Shown: positions 1 to 7,902 of the stretch, piece by piece
Position numbering within the stretch: position 1 is the stretch's first letter
How the letters are laid out: the number at the start of each line of letters is the position of its first letter
NCBI GenBank assembly: GCA_017474285.1
Contig: JAFVHT010000059.1
Coordinates: 1 to 64,000, forward strand
DNA from: Acetobacter sp.
Lineage (GTDB): Bacteria; Pseudomonadota; Alphaproteobacteria; Acetobacterales; Acetobacteraceae
Reading direction: 5' to 3'
DNA length: 64,000 nucleotides
The notes under the pieces: model-generated
Told to the model about the DNA's origin: nothing
Database searches by the model: none
What the model saw: only the letters and a program-made list of their open reading frames with translations
Made by a program: the position numbers and the translations under genes

Positions 1-111
1 GTTTGGAAAGAATTGGTTTCTTATTTCTGGACATCAAAAGACCGTGATATCCAACTCATAACACTACAAGCACAGTATCGTCTTCCGCTTTTGAATATGA
101 TCCCAAATTAA
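1..111 (+). CDS. 3' end of an unidentified gene (partial)
   Basis: An open frame runs in from the left edge and stops at TAA (109-111), giving 36 residues that begin VWKELVSYF and end LLNMIPN. The start lies outside the window. The composition, rich in aromatic residues and leucine, looks like real coding sequence, but I do not recognise a family. What follows on its right is a decayed accessory strip, so this may be part of a mobile or prophage-derived gene; that is inference only. Confidence 0.35.
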   Translation, partial: VWKELVSYFWTSKDRDIQLITLQAQYRLPLLNMIPN

Positions 112-189
112 GAAAAGACGGAAAGCATTATCACACGCTTCACTGCTCTTCTGAAAAAATGTGGGGCTAAATTTTTTAGTCCTTCCTAA

Positions 190-405
190 CTAATCGATAA
201 GTTTTCTTTGTTTTGGTTTTTCTGTTTTGCTTGGTGCTTGTTTAGTTTGTGTTTCGAGATCTGTAAACCTCTGCTTAACGGCTTCGAGTTCCTGCTCTAA
301 AGAGGCGAGTTTTTTCTCTGTTGCTTCCTGCTTGGTCGCCATATCTTTAACGATTTCTTCATCGATGATTTCGTAAACGAGGCGGATTTTTCTTTTCGCG
401 ATCAA
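190..405 (-). CDS. Hypothetical coiled-coil protein, possibly truncated
   Basis: This 71-residue frame starts at TTG (405) and is rich in Lys and Glu, with heptad spacing in the middle (ATEKKLASLEQELEAVKQR), so a short coiled coil is likely. The basic tail ends KQRKLID. The frame stays open upstream to about 486 without a better start codon, reading sensibly (for example PPILDTYLERL), so it may be the 3' half of a longer gene whose front is lost. It overlaps the remnant of a plus-strand toxin-like frame (369-503). At most one of the two can be the original gene in the overlap. The function is unknown. Confidence 0.35.
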   Translation of the reverse strand: MIAKRKIRLVYEIIDEEIVKDMATKQEATEKKLASLEQELEAVKQRFTDLETQTKQAPSKTEKPKQRKLID

Positions 406-503
406 ACGCTCAAGATAGGTATCAAGTATTGGGGGCGAATGTTGTTTTAAGGCAATTTGAAGACTACAAGCGCCGTAATGCTGCGCTCAAGAAAGTAAAG
501 TGA
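369..503 (+). pseudogene. Remnant of a toxin-like gene upstream of the antitoxin
   Basis: An open plus-strand frame without a start codon ends at TGA (501-503), three bases before the antitoxin-like gene. The last residues (RQFEDYKRRNAALKKVK) resemble the basic C-terminal helix of RelE/HigB-type toxins, and the toxin-then-antitoxin order with a tiny gap is usual for such operons. The N-terminal two thirds are missing or scrambled, so no active toxin can be made. The assignment rests mainly on position and is weak. Confidence 0.3.
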
Positions 504-506
504 GAC

Positions 507-797
507 ATGGTACTGCTGACCCGTGATTTTAGCGAGACTGTAGCGGAGCGTATAAAGAGCGATCCTGTATTTGCGCGGGCGCTTTTGGACGAAGCTATTA
601 CCTTGTTTATCAATGGGGAGGCTGATACGGCGCAGTCAATTTTGTGTGAGCTTGCGGACGCTATGATTGGTTTTGAGGTAGTTGGTGAGGAAATTCAGAG
701 AGCAAATCCGACCATGAGCAGCATTTCTGCGATCATTGCGGCGATTAAACGGGCGCTTAAAGTCGAGATACATACTCAAATCGTCAGTGTTGTTTGA
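507..797 (+). CDS. Antitoxin / addiction-module antidote-like protein lacking its recognition helix
   Basis: The product has 96 residues. The N-terminus (LLTRDFSETVAERIKSDP, then ALLDEAITLFINGE and MIGFEVVG) matches the family of small antidote proteins paired with RelE/HigB-type toxins, which usually begin 'MALTRDFKETV'. In the family, GFEEL is followed by a helix-turn-helix segment of the form KSLxRMLS(x)GNP. Here GFEVVGEEIQR runs straight into ANPTMSSISAIIAAIKRAL, so roughly a dozen residues covering the recognition helix appear to be deleted. The gene sits directly behind a toxin remnant. It is probably a non-functional relic, or a protein that can still dimerise but no longer bind DNA well. 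Confidence 0.6.
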   Translation: MVLLTRDFSETVAERIKSDPVFARALLDEAITLFINGEADTAQSILCELADAMIGFEVVGEEIQRANPTMSSISAIIAAIKRALKVEIHTQIVSVV

Positions 798-809
798 ACG
801 AGAAACTAA

Positions 810-837
810 AGCCCTGCACTGTTTTCAATGCAGGGCT
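810..837 (-). terminator. Hairpin, probable terminator
   Basis: There is a perfect 9-bp stem (agccctgca / tgcagggct) around a 10-base loop. On the minus strand it is followed by TTTAGTTTCTC, a T-rich tail, whereas the plus-strand side lacks one. It could end minus-strand transcripts coming from the decayed region at 862-938, or act as a weak stop behind the antitoxin gene. Confidence 0.5.
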
Positions 838-861
838 GAAGCCGACTATAACACTCATGCC

Positions 862-938
862 TTAAAATACCACAAAAAAAGCTCCTAGAGCAACGATAAG
901 ACCTTACCCCAATTATACCCAGACCCCATAAAAGCCAT
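862..938 (-). pseudogene. Remnant of a tiny hydrophobic peptide gene
   Basis: On the minus strand ATG at 938 (or 929) opens MAFMGSGYNWGKVL and soon stops. Shifting one base near 896 gives a continuous hydrophobic tail (LIVALGAFFVVF) ending at TAA 862-864. This looks like a short holin-like or small membrane peptide gene inactivated by one indel, with the hairpin at 810-837 as its terminator. The sequence is very short, so chance cannot be excluded. Confidence 0.22.
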
Positions 939-1028
939 TCCTGACACGTCTATATTGGTTTTAGAGGGGTATTAGTTTTTAATTCCGTTCTGTCTTTTGC
1001 TTTCAAGAGCAAAAAAAGGGGGGTATGA

Positions 1029-1059
1029 GGGGGATCCCCCCCCTGCACGCTAAGCGTGC
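1029..1059. repeat. GC-rich palindromes in an A+T-rich gap
   Basis: A perfect 12-bp palindrome (gggggatccccc, 1029-1040) is followed at once by a hairpin, gcacgc-taa-gcgtgc (1045-1059), and a T-rich run (tattttattt). Such GC blocks stand out from the surrounding sequence. They could be a terminator for a plus-strand transcript, or the end of a mobile element. No flanking target duplication could be recognised. Confidence 0.45.
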
Positions 1060-1060
1060 G

Positions 1061-1307
1061 CTATTTTATTTCTATTGCATATTCACAAACAGTTAGAGGA
1101 AATTCATTCCCTACGATACGCTTTAACGCCTGATCTACGTTTTTTCCCTCTTGGATACACTTTCTTCTTCGCTATTTTTTAAATATTCACAAAGATTATT
1201 TAAAACATCAACGAATATTTGGTTTTTGCTTTATAACACCTTTATAAGACTTAGTATTGGCTTCATATACTCTTTTGACTCTGTTGCTCTTCAGACGTTA
1301 GTGTCAT
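1061..1307 (-). pseudogene. Multiply frameshifted hypothetical gene
   Basis: Reading the minus strand from ATG 1307 gives MTLTSEEQQSQ. A shift then opens KRVYEANTKSYKGVIKQKP, another opens IFVDVLNNLCEYLKNSEEE, and a third opens NVDQALKRIVGNEFPLTVCEYAIEIK, which ends at TAG 1061-1063. The pieces are collinear and all protein-like, so this is one gene of roughly 80 codons broken by about three indels. I do not recognise the family. It lies within the same decayed strip as the damaged toxin-antitoxin remnants. Confidence 0.5.
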
Positions 1308-1419
1308 TGTACAAACTCCATTAACTTTAATTGTTTACTAAATTCTAATCCTCTTTATTATTTCAGTCAATCAAACCAAAAACCTTAACGACGACTGTTT
1401 TTTTAGAACCGATTTTTCA

Positions 1420-3603
1420 ATGGAAACACCACTCCCTCCTCAAGATTATCTAGCCTCTCTCAACCCGGAACAACGCTTAGCCGTTGAAACCACAGAAGGA
1501 CCTTTACTCATTCTTGCAGGAGCAGGCACAGGGAAAACCCGAGTCCTCACAACACGTTTTGCCCATATTCTTCTCACCAACCGCGCCAAACCGTGGCAAA
1601 TTCTCGCTGTGACTTTTACCAATAAAGCCGCGTACGAAATGCATAAGCGTGTTGAAAACTTGCTTGGTATGCAAGTTGGAAATTTATGGCTCGGTACGTT
1701 TCATACCCTGTGTGCCCGTATGCTGCGCCGTCATGCTGATTATGTCGGTCTTACAAAAAATTTTACAATCCTTGATACAGACGACCAAATACGCTTGCTT
1801 AAGCAAGTGATCGAACCTTGGCGCATTGATACCAAGCGTTGGTCCATCCAAGGGCTTTTAGGTGAAATCCAACGTTGGAAAGACCGTGGGCTCACCCCTC
1901 AACAAATAACGCCTACCGAAGATACAAACTTCGCTGATGGTCATGCACGCGCCATTTATGAAGCCTATCAAACCCGTTTATCTCAATTAAATGCCTGTGA
2001 TTTTGGCGATCTGATGCTCCATGTCACAGAAATATTGCGATTAAACCCTGATATTTTAGCACAATACCACCGCCTTTTTCGTTATATTTTGGTTGATGAA
2101 TATCAAGATACTAACACGATCCAATATCTTTGGCTACGCCTTCTTGCCCATCGCCAAAATGAACAAACCAATATTTGTTGTGTCGGTGATGATGACCAGT
2201 CTATTTATGCATGGCGCGGTGCCGAGGTTGAAAATATTCTTCGCTTTGAAAAAGATTTTCCTAATGCGAAAATTATCCGTCTAGAGCGTAATTATCGCTC
2301 AACCTCTCATATTCTCGGGGCGGCTGCGGAACTTATAGCTCATAATAGCGAACGTCTAGGCAAAACTTTACATTCTGGTCTGTCAGATGCTTCTGGTGAA
2401 AAACTCGCTATTGTCAATGTTTACGACTCAGACACAGAAGCCCAATTTATTGGCAATAAAATCACTCTTCTTCGTGAACAAGGCTTTTCTTTAGCAGAAA
2501 TGGCAATTCTCGTGCGAGCAGGTTTTCAAACGCGTAATTTTGAAGAACAACTTTTTCAAATAGGTCTTCCCTATCGAATTATTGGTGGCACTCGTTTTTA
2601 CGAACGGGCAGAAATTCGTGACGTTTTAGCCTATCTCCGTGTTTTGACACAACCTGCCGATGATCTCGCTTTTGAGCGTATTGTTAATGTCCCTAAACGA
2701 GGGATAGGAGCTTCAACATTGCAAAAAATACGTACAACAGCCCGTACTATGAATGTTCCGCTCACTATAGCTATTCCCCATATGCTTAATAACGGTACCC
2801 TAAAAGGACGAAGTGCTGAACAAATACGCGATTTGATGAAAGTCTTTTCCGATACACGCGATCTCTTACCCAACAAAAAGCATATCGCTGCGGTTGACTA
2901 TTTGTTAGAAACAAGTGGTTATCTTGAAATGTGGCGTCAGGATCGTTCTCTAGAAGCAGAGGGACGCCTTGATAATATTATGGAACTTCTCCATGCCATC
3001 AAAGACTTCACAGATATTGAAACATTTCTTGAGCATGTTGCCCTTGTTACAGAGAAAGATAACCCTAACAACCCCAACCAAGAAGAACATATATCTATTA
3101 TGACTCTTCATCGGGCTAAAGGATTAGAATTTGATATTGTTTTTTTACCTGGATGGGAAGAAGGAATTTTTCCTTCTCAACATGCACTTGATAGAAGCGA
3201 GACTAAAGCTTTAGAAGAAGAACGAAGACTTGCCTATGTTGGTATTACACGCGCACGTAAACAAGTAACAGTTTTGCATGCCAATCGTCGTCGTATTTAC
3301 AAAGAGTGGCAAAATTCTCTACCGAGTCAATTTCTTAGGGAATTACCAGAAGAACATATTACCTATTATACGCTCAACCATAGTTTTAACAATTTTAACG
3401 CTCCACAAAATCAACAAAACAGGATTTCTGATTACAATGTTACAACGCAAAGTTCGTCTCCTTTTCAATTAGGCGATTGTGTACATCACACCCGTTTTGG
3501 CGCAGGTATTGTAACTTCCGTTGAACGTGGACACCTTGAAGTCGCTTTTGAAACAGCGGGTACCAAACGCATTATGTCCTCTTATGTTGAGAAGATCTCA
3601 TGA
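1420..3603 (+). CDS. pcrA: ATP-dependent DNA helicase PcrA/UvrD
   Basis: This is a 727-residue superfamily 1A helicase that unwinds DNA 3' to 5' in nucleotide excision repair, mismatch repair and replication-fork rescue. Visible motifs are the Walker A GAGTGKTR (34-41), Walker B ILVDEYQD (223-230) and motif III GDDDQSIYAWRGA (256-268). Motifs IV-VI follow, including MTLHRAKGLEFD and VGITRARKQ. The last 45 residues (FQLGDCVHHTRFGAGIV) form the short Tudor-like RNA-polymerase-binding tail typical of PcrA/UvrD, so the protein is complete. The ATG start has no clear ribosome binding site. The stop overlaps the prmA start by four bases (ATGA), indicating translational coupling. Confidence 0.95.
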   Translation: METPLPPQDYLASLNPEQRLAVETTEGPLLILAGAGTGKTRVLTTRFAHILLTNRAKPWQILAVTFTNKAAYEMHKRVENLLGMQVGNLWLGTFHTLCARMLRRHADYVGLTKNFTILDTDDQIRLLKQVIEPWRIDTKRWSIQGLLGEIQRWKDRGLTPQQITPTEDTNFADGHARAIYEAYQTRLSQLNACDFGDLMLHVTEILRLNPDILAQYHRLFRYILVDEYQDTNTIQYLWLRLLAHRQNEQTNICCVGDDDQSIYAWRGAEVENILRFEKDFPNAKIIRLERNYRSTSHILGAAAELIAHNSERLGKTLHSGLSDASGEKLAIVNVYDSDTEAQFIGNKITLLREQGFSLAEMAILVRAGFQTRNFEEQLFQIGLPYRIIGGTRFYERAEIRDVLAYLRVLTQPADDLAFERIVNVPKRGIGASTLQKIRTTARTMNVPLTIAIPHMLNNGTLKGRSAEQIRDLMKVFSDTRDLLPNKKHIAAVDYLLETSGYLEMWRQDRSLEAEGRLDNIMELLHAIKDFTDIETFLEHVALVTEKDNPNNPNQEEHISIMTLHRAKGLEFDIVFLPGWEEGIFPSQHALDRSETKALEEERRLAYVGITRARKQVTVLHANRRRIYKEWQNSLPSQFLRELPEEHITYYTLNHSFNNFNAPQNQQNRISDYNVTTQSSSPFQLGDCVHHTRFGAGIVTSVERGHLEVAFETAGTKRIMSSYVEKIS

Positions 3604-4520
3604 CCACAAGCTCTCTTCGCCATGCGACACTTCTTGAAACAGTTTCCGTAACAGTTTCTGAACCGGCTGTAGAATTTTATGAAAATGCCCTTGGACGCGT
3701 CTGCACCACCATCGGTATTTTTGAAGCTAACCAGGAAGGAACATTATGGCGCGTTGAGGGAGTTAAAAATTGTGGTTATCAAGATGATGAACTCACTACT
3801 GCTTTATTGTTAGCCGCCATTGCAAGCGGTGAACACGCTCCTCTAGAACGTACCATCACAGAAGCTAACGGGTGGCTTGCTCGCACTTATGAAACATTTC
3901 CTGAACAAAAAATTGGACGACGTTTTATTATTCGCGGTACCCATTTACCCCCTATCGCTGATCCGACACATATTGTTCTCACCCTTGATGCGGGTGTTGC
4001 TTTTGGTTCTGGTGAACATGGCTCTACCCGTGGTTGTTTACGTGCCTTAGAATACGTTGCCTATCGACGTCCTTGTCGCATTTTAGATATAGGCTGCGGT
4101 ACGGGTATTTTAGCCATGGCTAGCGCGGCTTTATTACACAAACCTATTTTAGCCGTAGATATTGACCCTTGGTCTGTACTTACAACCCAACAAAACACAC
4201 GACGCAACAAATTACACCGTCATATCAGTTGTCATTTAGGTAATGGATGGCATACCCCTGCTCTTCGCCATAAAGCGCCTTTTGACCTCGTTTTTGCGAA
4301 TATTTTAGCCCGTCCTCTTTGTCTTATGGCCAAAAATCTTGCTTATGCCCTCGCTGATAATGGAACAGCAATCCTTTCAGGTCTCCTACAAACGCAAGTG
4401 CCTATGGTACTTTCTGCGCATCGTAAACACGGGCTTGTTTTAGAGCGTCTTTTAAAAGAGGGAGAATGGGCAACCCTTATTATACGCAAGTTCAACCGTA
4501 CCCCTAAAACCTCGCACTAA
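3600..4520 (+). CDS. prmA: Ribosomal protein L11 methyltransferase
   Basis: This 306-residue SAM-dependent methylase trimethylates ribosomal protein L11. Family landmarks are AFGSGEH (134-140), the SAM-binding loop DIGCGTG (163-169), an acidic VDIDP strand end, and FANIL (232-236), which takes the place of the NPP(Y) motif in PrmA enzymes. The length is normal. The start overlaps the pcrA stop (ATGA), so the two are co-translated. The aminopeptidase gene follows 19 bases downstream in the same direction. Confidence 0.93.
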   Translation: MTTSSLRHATLLETVSVTVSEPAVEFYENALGRVCTTIGIFEANQEGTLWRVEGVKNCGYQDDELTTALLLAAIASGEHAPLERTITEANGWLARTYETFPEQKIGRRFIIRGTHLPPIADPTHIVLTLDAGVAFGSGEHGSTRGCLRALEYVAYRRPCRILDIGCGTGILAMASAALLHKPILAVDIDPWSVLTTQQNTRRNKLHRHISCHLGNGWHTPALRHKAPFDLVFANILARPLCLMAKNLAYALADNGTAILSGLLQTQVPMVLSAHRKHGLVLERLLKEGEWATLIIRKFNRTPKTSH

Positions 4521-4539
4521 CATTCATTTTTTTAAATCA

Positions 4540-6333
4540 ATGATGACTTCTCTTTCTGATACGCGCCTGACCTCTCTCCGTGCTCTGTTAAAAGATGAAA
4601 ATCTCAATGGGCTTATTATTCCCCATAGTGACGAATATCAAAACGAATATCCGCCTGACTATACGCGTAGACTCGCGTGGCTAACGGGTTTTACTGGCAG
4701 TGCGGGCACAGCTATTGTCCTTACCGATCAAGCTGCTATTTTTTCTGATGGACGCTATACAACCCAACTCCAACAACAAGTGAACACTTCTTATTGGCAT
4801 TGTTTACATAATGGCAACACACCGCCCGCCACATGGTTGGCCCACAACGCTCCAACAAACAGTCTTATTGGTTATGACCCACGATTAACAAGTACAGCAG
4901 ATCTAGCTCCATACAAAGCCATTAACACAATAACACTTGTACCAACGCCTTATAATTTTATCGATAAACTTTGGACACAACGTCCAAAAGCCCCTATGAT
5001 GCCGGCTTTTATTCATCCATTAGATTATGCAGGAGAAAATTCTGAGAAGAAACGAAAACATCTTGCACAAAACCTTGTTCATCAAGGATTAGAGGCAACT
5101 ATCATTAGTGATAGCGCCTCTATTGCATGGCTTTTGAACATTCGGGGAAACGATATTCCTTGCACCCCTGTAGTGCTGGCTTTTGCGCTTTTATATGCCA
5201 ACGCTTCTGTCGATCTTTTTCTCCCTGTAGAAAAAATCTCCCCCGATGTACGCACATGGCTTGGAAACGATGTTCGTATTTTTTCACCAGGAACACTCGA
5301 AAGCAGGCTTGCACGTTTTGCCCATAAAAATATTGGCGTTGATCCGCACAATTCTGTTTGGTTTCATCAAACCCTCACACATTATGGGGCGCATGTAGTT
5401 GACTTCCCCGATCCCTGTCTTATCGCCAAAGCCCACAAAAATCCTATTGAACAAGAGGGAATGCGCCGCGCCCATCTCTATGACGGCATAGCCCTTTGCC
5501 GTTTTTTACATTGGTTAGAAACAAAAAATTATCACACAACTGAAATCGCTGCGACAGAGCAACTCATGGCGTTTCGTGCAGAACAAAGTGATTATGTGGA
5601 GGATTCTTTTCCTCCTATTTCAGGATCTGGTCCTAATGGGGCGATTATTCACTACCATGCAACCCCTCACCATTATCGCACTTTAGAACCCAACGAACTC
5701 TATCTTATTGATAGTGGTGGACAATATCGCCAAGGAACAACCGATGTCACACGCACTCTTTGGACAGGACCAGAAGCGCCTTCTGACACTCTTAAAAATA
5801 TTTTTACCCGTGTCCTTAAAGGTAATCTTACTTTAGCACGAACGCGTTTCCCTGTAGGCACTTCAGGCTCTGCTCTTGATGTTCTTGCTCGGGCTGCTCT
5901 TTGGGAAATAGGGTTAGATTATGATCATGGCACAGGTCACGGTGTAGGAAGTTTTCTGTCTGTCCATGAGGGACCCGCCCGAATTTCAAAAACACCTCAC
6001 ACCGCTATGTTAGAAGAAGGCATGGTTTTGTCTAATGAACCTGGTTTTTATCAACCCGATTCTTACGGCATTCGCCTTGAAACATTGATGCTTGTCAAAC
6101 CTGCTTCTTCGTCTGCTCTTTCACCGGAATCTCATCGTCAGTTTTTAGAGTTTGAAACGCTGACTCTTGTTCCATTCGATAGAAAACTCATCAACCCTAC
6201 CCTTCTTGGTGCAGACAACCTGCAAGCGCTTAATATATATCATGACCGTGTTATGGCATCGATCGGACCGCACTTACCCCCTGAGACAAAAAATTGGTTA
6301 CAGAACGCCTGTGCTCCTCTTACGCTTACGTAA
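4540..6333 (+). CDS. pepP: Xaa-Pro aminopeptidase (aminopeptidase P, long form)
   Basis: This 597-residue cytosolic metallopeptidase removes an N-terminal residue preceding proline. It has the three-domain, XPNPEP1-like length: two creatinase-like N-terminal domains followed by the pita-bread catalytic domain. The five dinuclear metal ligands are all visible: D391 and D402 (IDSGG, TTDVTRT), H467 (GTGHGVG), E500 (SNEPGF) and E514 (RLET). Two ATG codons stand in tandem at the start (4540 and 4543) and either could be used. It probably forms an operon with pcrA-prmA, a grouping of convenience with no functional link that I can see. Confidence 0.92.
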   Translation: MMTSLSDTRLTSLRALLKDENLNGLIIPHSDEYQNEYPPDYTRRLAWLTGFTGSAGTAIVLTDQAAIFSDGRYTTQLQQQVNTSYWHCLHNGNTPPATWLAHNAPTNSLIGYDPRLTSTADLAPYKAINTITLVPTPYNFIDKLWTQRPKAPMMPAFIHPLDYAGENSEKKRKHLAQNLVHQGLEATIISDSASIAWLLNIRGNDIPCTPVVLAFALLYANASVDLFLPVEKISPDVRTWLGNDVRIFSPGTLESRLARFAHKNIGVDPHNSVWFHQTLTHYGAHVVDFPDPCLIAKAHKNPIEQEGMRRAHLYDGIALCRFLHWLETKNYHTTEIAATEQLMAFRAEQSDYVEDSFPPISGSGPNGAIIHYHATPHHYRTLEPNELYLIDSGGQYRQGTTDVTRTLWTGPEAPSDTLKNIFTRVLKGNLTLARTRFPVGTSGSALDVLARAALWEIGLDYDHGTGHGVGSFLSVHEGPARISKTPHTAMLEEGMVLSNEPGFYQPDSYGIRLETLMLVKPASSSALSPESHRQFLEFETLTLVPFDRKLINPTLLGADNLQALNIYHDRVMASIGPHLPPETKNWLQNACAPLTLT

Positions 6334-6344
6334 AAATGTAAAAA

Positions 6345-6407
6345 TTGACATTATTTTTCACAATTATGCAATTATGAATCGCAACATGCAGTAAATAGGT
6401 GTAGAAT
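6345..6407 (+). promoter_or_regulatory. Possible promoter region of the isocitrate dehydrogenase gene
   Basis: A consensus -35 hexamer TTGACA lies at 6345-6350, but the -10 candidates are spaced poorly (for example AATTAT at 6370-6375, 19-base spacer). A TAGAAT at 6402-6407 lacks a good -35. Transcription must start in this gap, as the upstream gene ends at 6333, but I cannot fix the site. Confidence 0.3.
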
Positions 6408-6443
6408 ATATGCAAACTTTTTTTTGTAAAGGAGCTTTACAAC

Positions 6444-7472
6444 ATGACAGCACACAACAAAATTCCTGCCACATTGATTCCTGGTGATGGTATTGGTCCA
6501 GAAATTGTTGAGTCCGTAATAGCCATTCTTGATGCCGTCAAAGCCCCATTTGAATGGGATAAACAACTTGCTGGTATGGCAGGCGTAGACGCGGTTAAAG
6601 ATCCTCTTCCTCCAAAAACGATTGAGAGCATTCGTCGCACGGGTCTTGCTCTTAAAGGTCCGTTGACCACACCTGTTGGGGGTGGCTTTAAGTCTATTAA
6701 CGTTACTATGCGTCAGGAATTTGGTCTTTTTGCTAATGTCCGCCCCGTGAAAACCATTATTCATGGCCAGCGTTTTGATAATGTTGACCTCGTCCTTTTC
6801 CGTGAAAATCTCGAAGGTTATTACGCTGCGATGGAACATTACCTCCCTGTTGGGGATGATCGTCACGGTATCGCACTAGCTTCTGGCTTTACTTCACGTA
6901 CAGAATGTCGCCGTATTATCAAATATGCTTTTGATTATGCTGTCAAACATAACCGTAAAAAGGTTACAGTTGTTCACAAAGCCAATATTCTTAAATTGCT
7001 CACGGGTCTTTTCCTTGAGGAAGGTCGTAAAGTCGCTGAAGAATATAAAGGAAAGGTTGAATTTAACGATTGCATCGTTGACGCTTGTGCGATGAAACTT
7101 GTCATTAACCCGGCACAATTTGATGTTATTGTCACCACAAACCTTTTTGGTGATATTCTCTCTGATTTGACTTCTGGTCTTGTCGGTGGGCTTGGTATGG
7201 CACCGGGAGCTAATATCGGTGAACATGCCGCTATCTTTGAAGCCGTCCATGGCTCTGCACCCGATATTGCTGGACAAGGCGTTGCTAACCCACTCGCCCT
7301 CCTCCTTGCTGCGGTCATGATGTTGCGCCATGTAAAACGTGATGATCTTGCTAATCGTATAGAAACTGCTATTGATGACATTGTTGCATCGGGTAAAGTA
7401 CGCACGAAAGATCTCGGTGGTCATGCAACAACAAAAGATTTCACAGCTGCTATGACACAGGCATTAGCCTAA
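6444..7472 (+). CDS. icd: Isocitrate dehydrogenase, NAD type
   Basis: This 342-residue enzyme belongs to the isocitrate/isopropylmalate dehydrogenase family and converts isocitrate to 2-oxoglutarate and CO2 in the TCA cycle. It starts with IPGDGIGPE. The substrate serine/arginine region is GGGFKSINVTMRQEF, the catalytic region NLEGYYAAMEH, and the cofactor loop HGSAPDIAGQGVANP. An Asp-Ile follows GSAP where NADP enzymes carry Lys and Tyr, so NAD is the expected cofactor. The short, IDH3-like form is what acetic acid bacteria use. A good ribosome binding site (aaaggag) lies 12 bases before ATG, and a strong terminator follows, so it is probably a single-gene transcript. Confidence 0.9.
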   Translation: MTAHNKIPATLIPGDGIGPEIVESVIAILDAVKAPFEWDKQLAGMAGVDAVKDPLPPKTIESIRRTGLALKGPLTTPVGGGFKSINVTMRQEFGLFANVRPVKTIIHGQRFDNVDLVLFRENLEGYYAAMEHYLPVGDDRHGIALASGFTSRTECRRIIKYAFDYAVKHNRKKVTVVHKANILKLLTGLFLEEGRKVAEEYKGKVEFNDCIVDACAMKLVINPAQFDVIVTTNLFGDILSDLTSGLVGGLGMAPGANIGEHAAIFEAVHGSAPDIAGQGVANPLALLLAAVMMLRHVKRDDLANRIETAIDDIVASGKVRTKDLGGHATTKDFTAAMTQALA

Positions 7473-7503
7473 TACTTACGTAATAGCACATAAGAAAAAA
7501 AGG

Positions 7504-7535
7504 AAAGGGATAGTTTCAACTATCCCTTTTTCTGT
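7504..7535 (+). terminator. Rho-independent terminator after icd
   Basis: A perfect 12-bp stem (aaagggatagtt / aactatcccttt) with a 2-base loop spans 7504-7529 and is followed by tttctg. Confidence 0.85.
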
Positions 7536-7902
7536 GTTTTTTGTTTGTTGTCCTATAAATCAGCCTAACTTAGGGTCATTTTGAGAAAACGAAAATCTAC
7601 CTAAAAAACCTTTCTACCCCAAAAAAGAGGTTGCATTCTATCCCCCTCCACATTATTTTATAATCATCCAGTTCAAAAACAGAAAACTTACGTTAAACGT
7701 GCCCGTTCCGTTTATCACACGAAGATAATGTATAACTTCACGTTACACTTTAACTCAGCTTATCATGCTTTTAACAGGAATCTGTTTGTTAATAGCATGC
7801 ACTTTTTTTACTGCTTGCCTCGCGTACTCGTTTTCTTAAACCAACCCTATTCAATCAGTTCGTTGTTATATTATGTTAGTTTTTCACGATATTTTATTAC
7901 TA
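7536..7902. other. Gap without recognisable gene
   Basis: This A+T-rich stretch lies between the icd terminator and the 3' end of prfC (minus strand). A 61-codon plus frame at 7728-7913 has no ribosome binding site or protein-like composition. No repeat, RNA gene or clear terminator for prfC was seen. Confidence 0.5.

Noticed and set aside
6372-6866. Minus-strand 164-codon frame overlapping the isocitrate dehydrogenase gene
   Set aside because: It is a shadow of a highly conserved plus-strand gene, with no family features.
6894-7424. Minus-strand 176-codon frame inside the isocitrate dehydrogenase gene
   Set aside because: It is an antisense shadow with basic, low-information translation. 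The plus-strand enzyme is certain.
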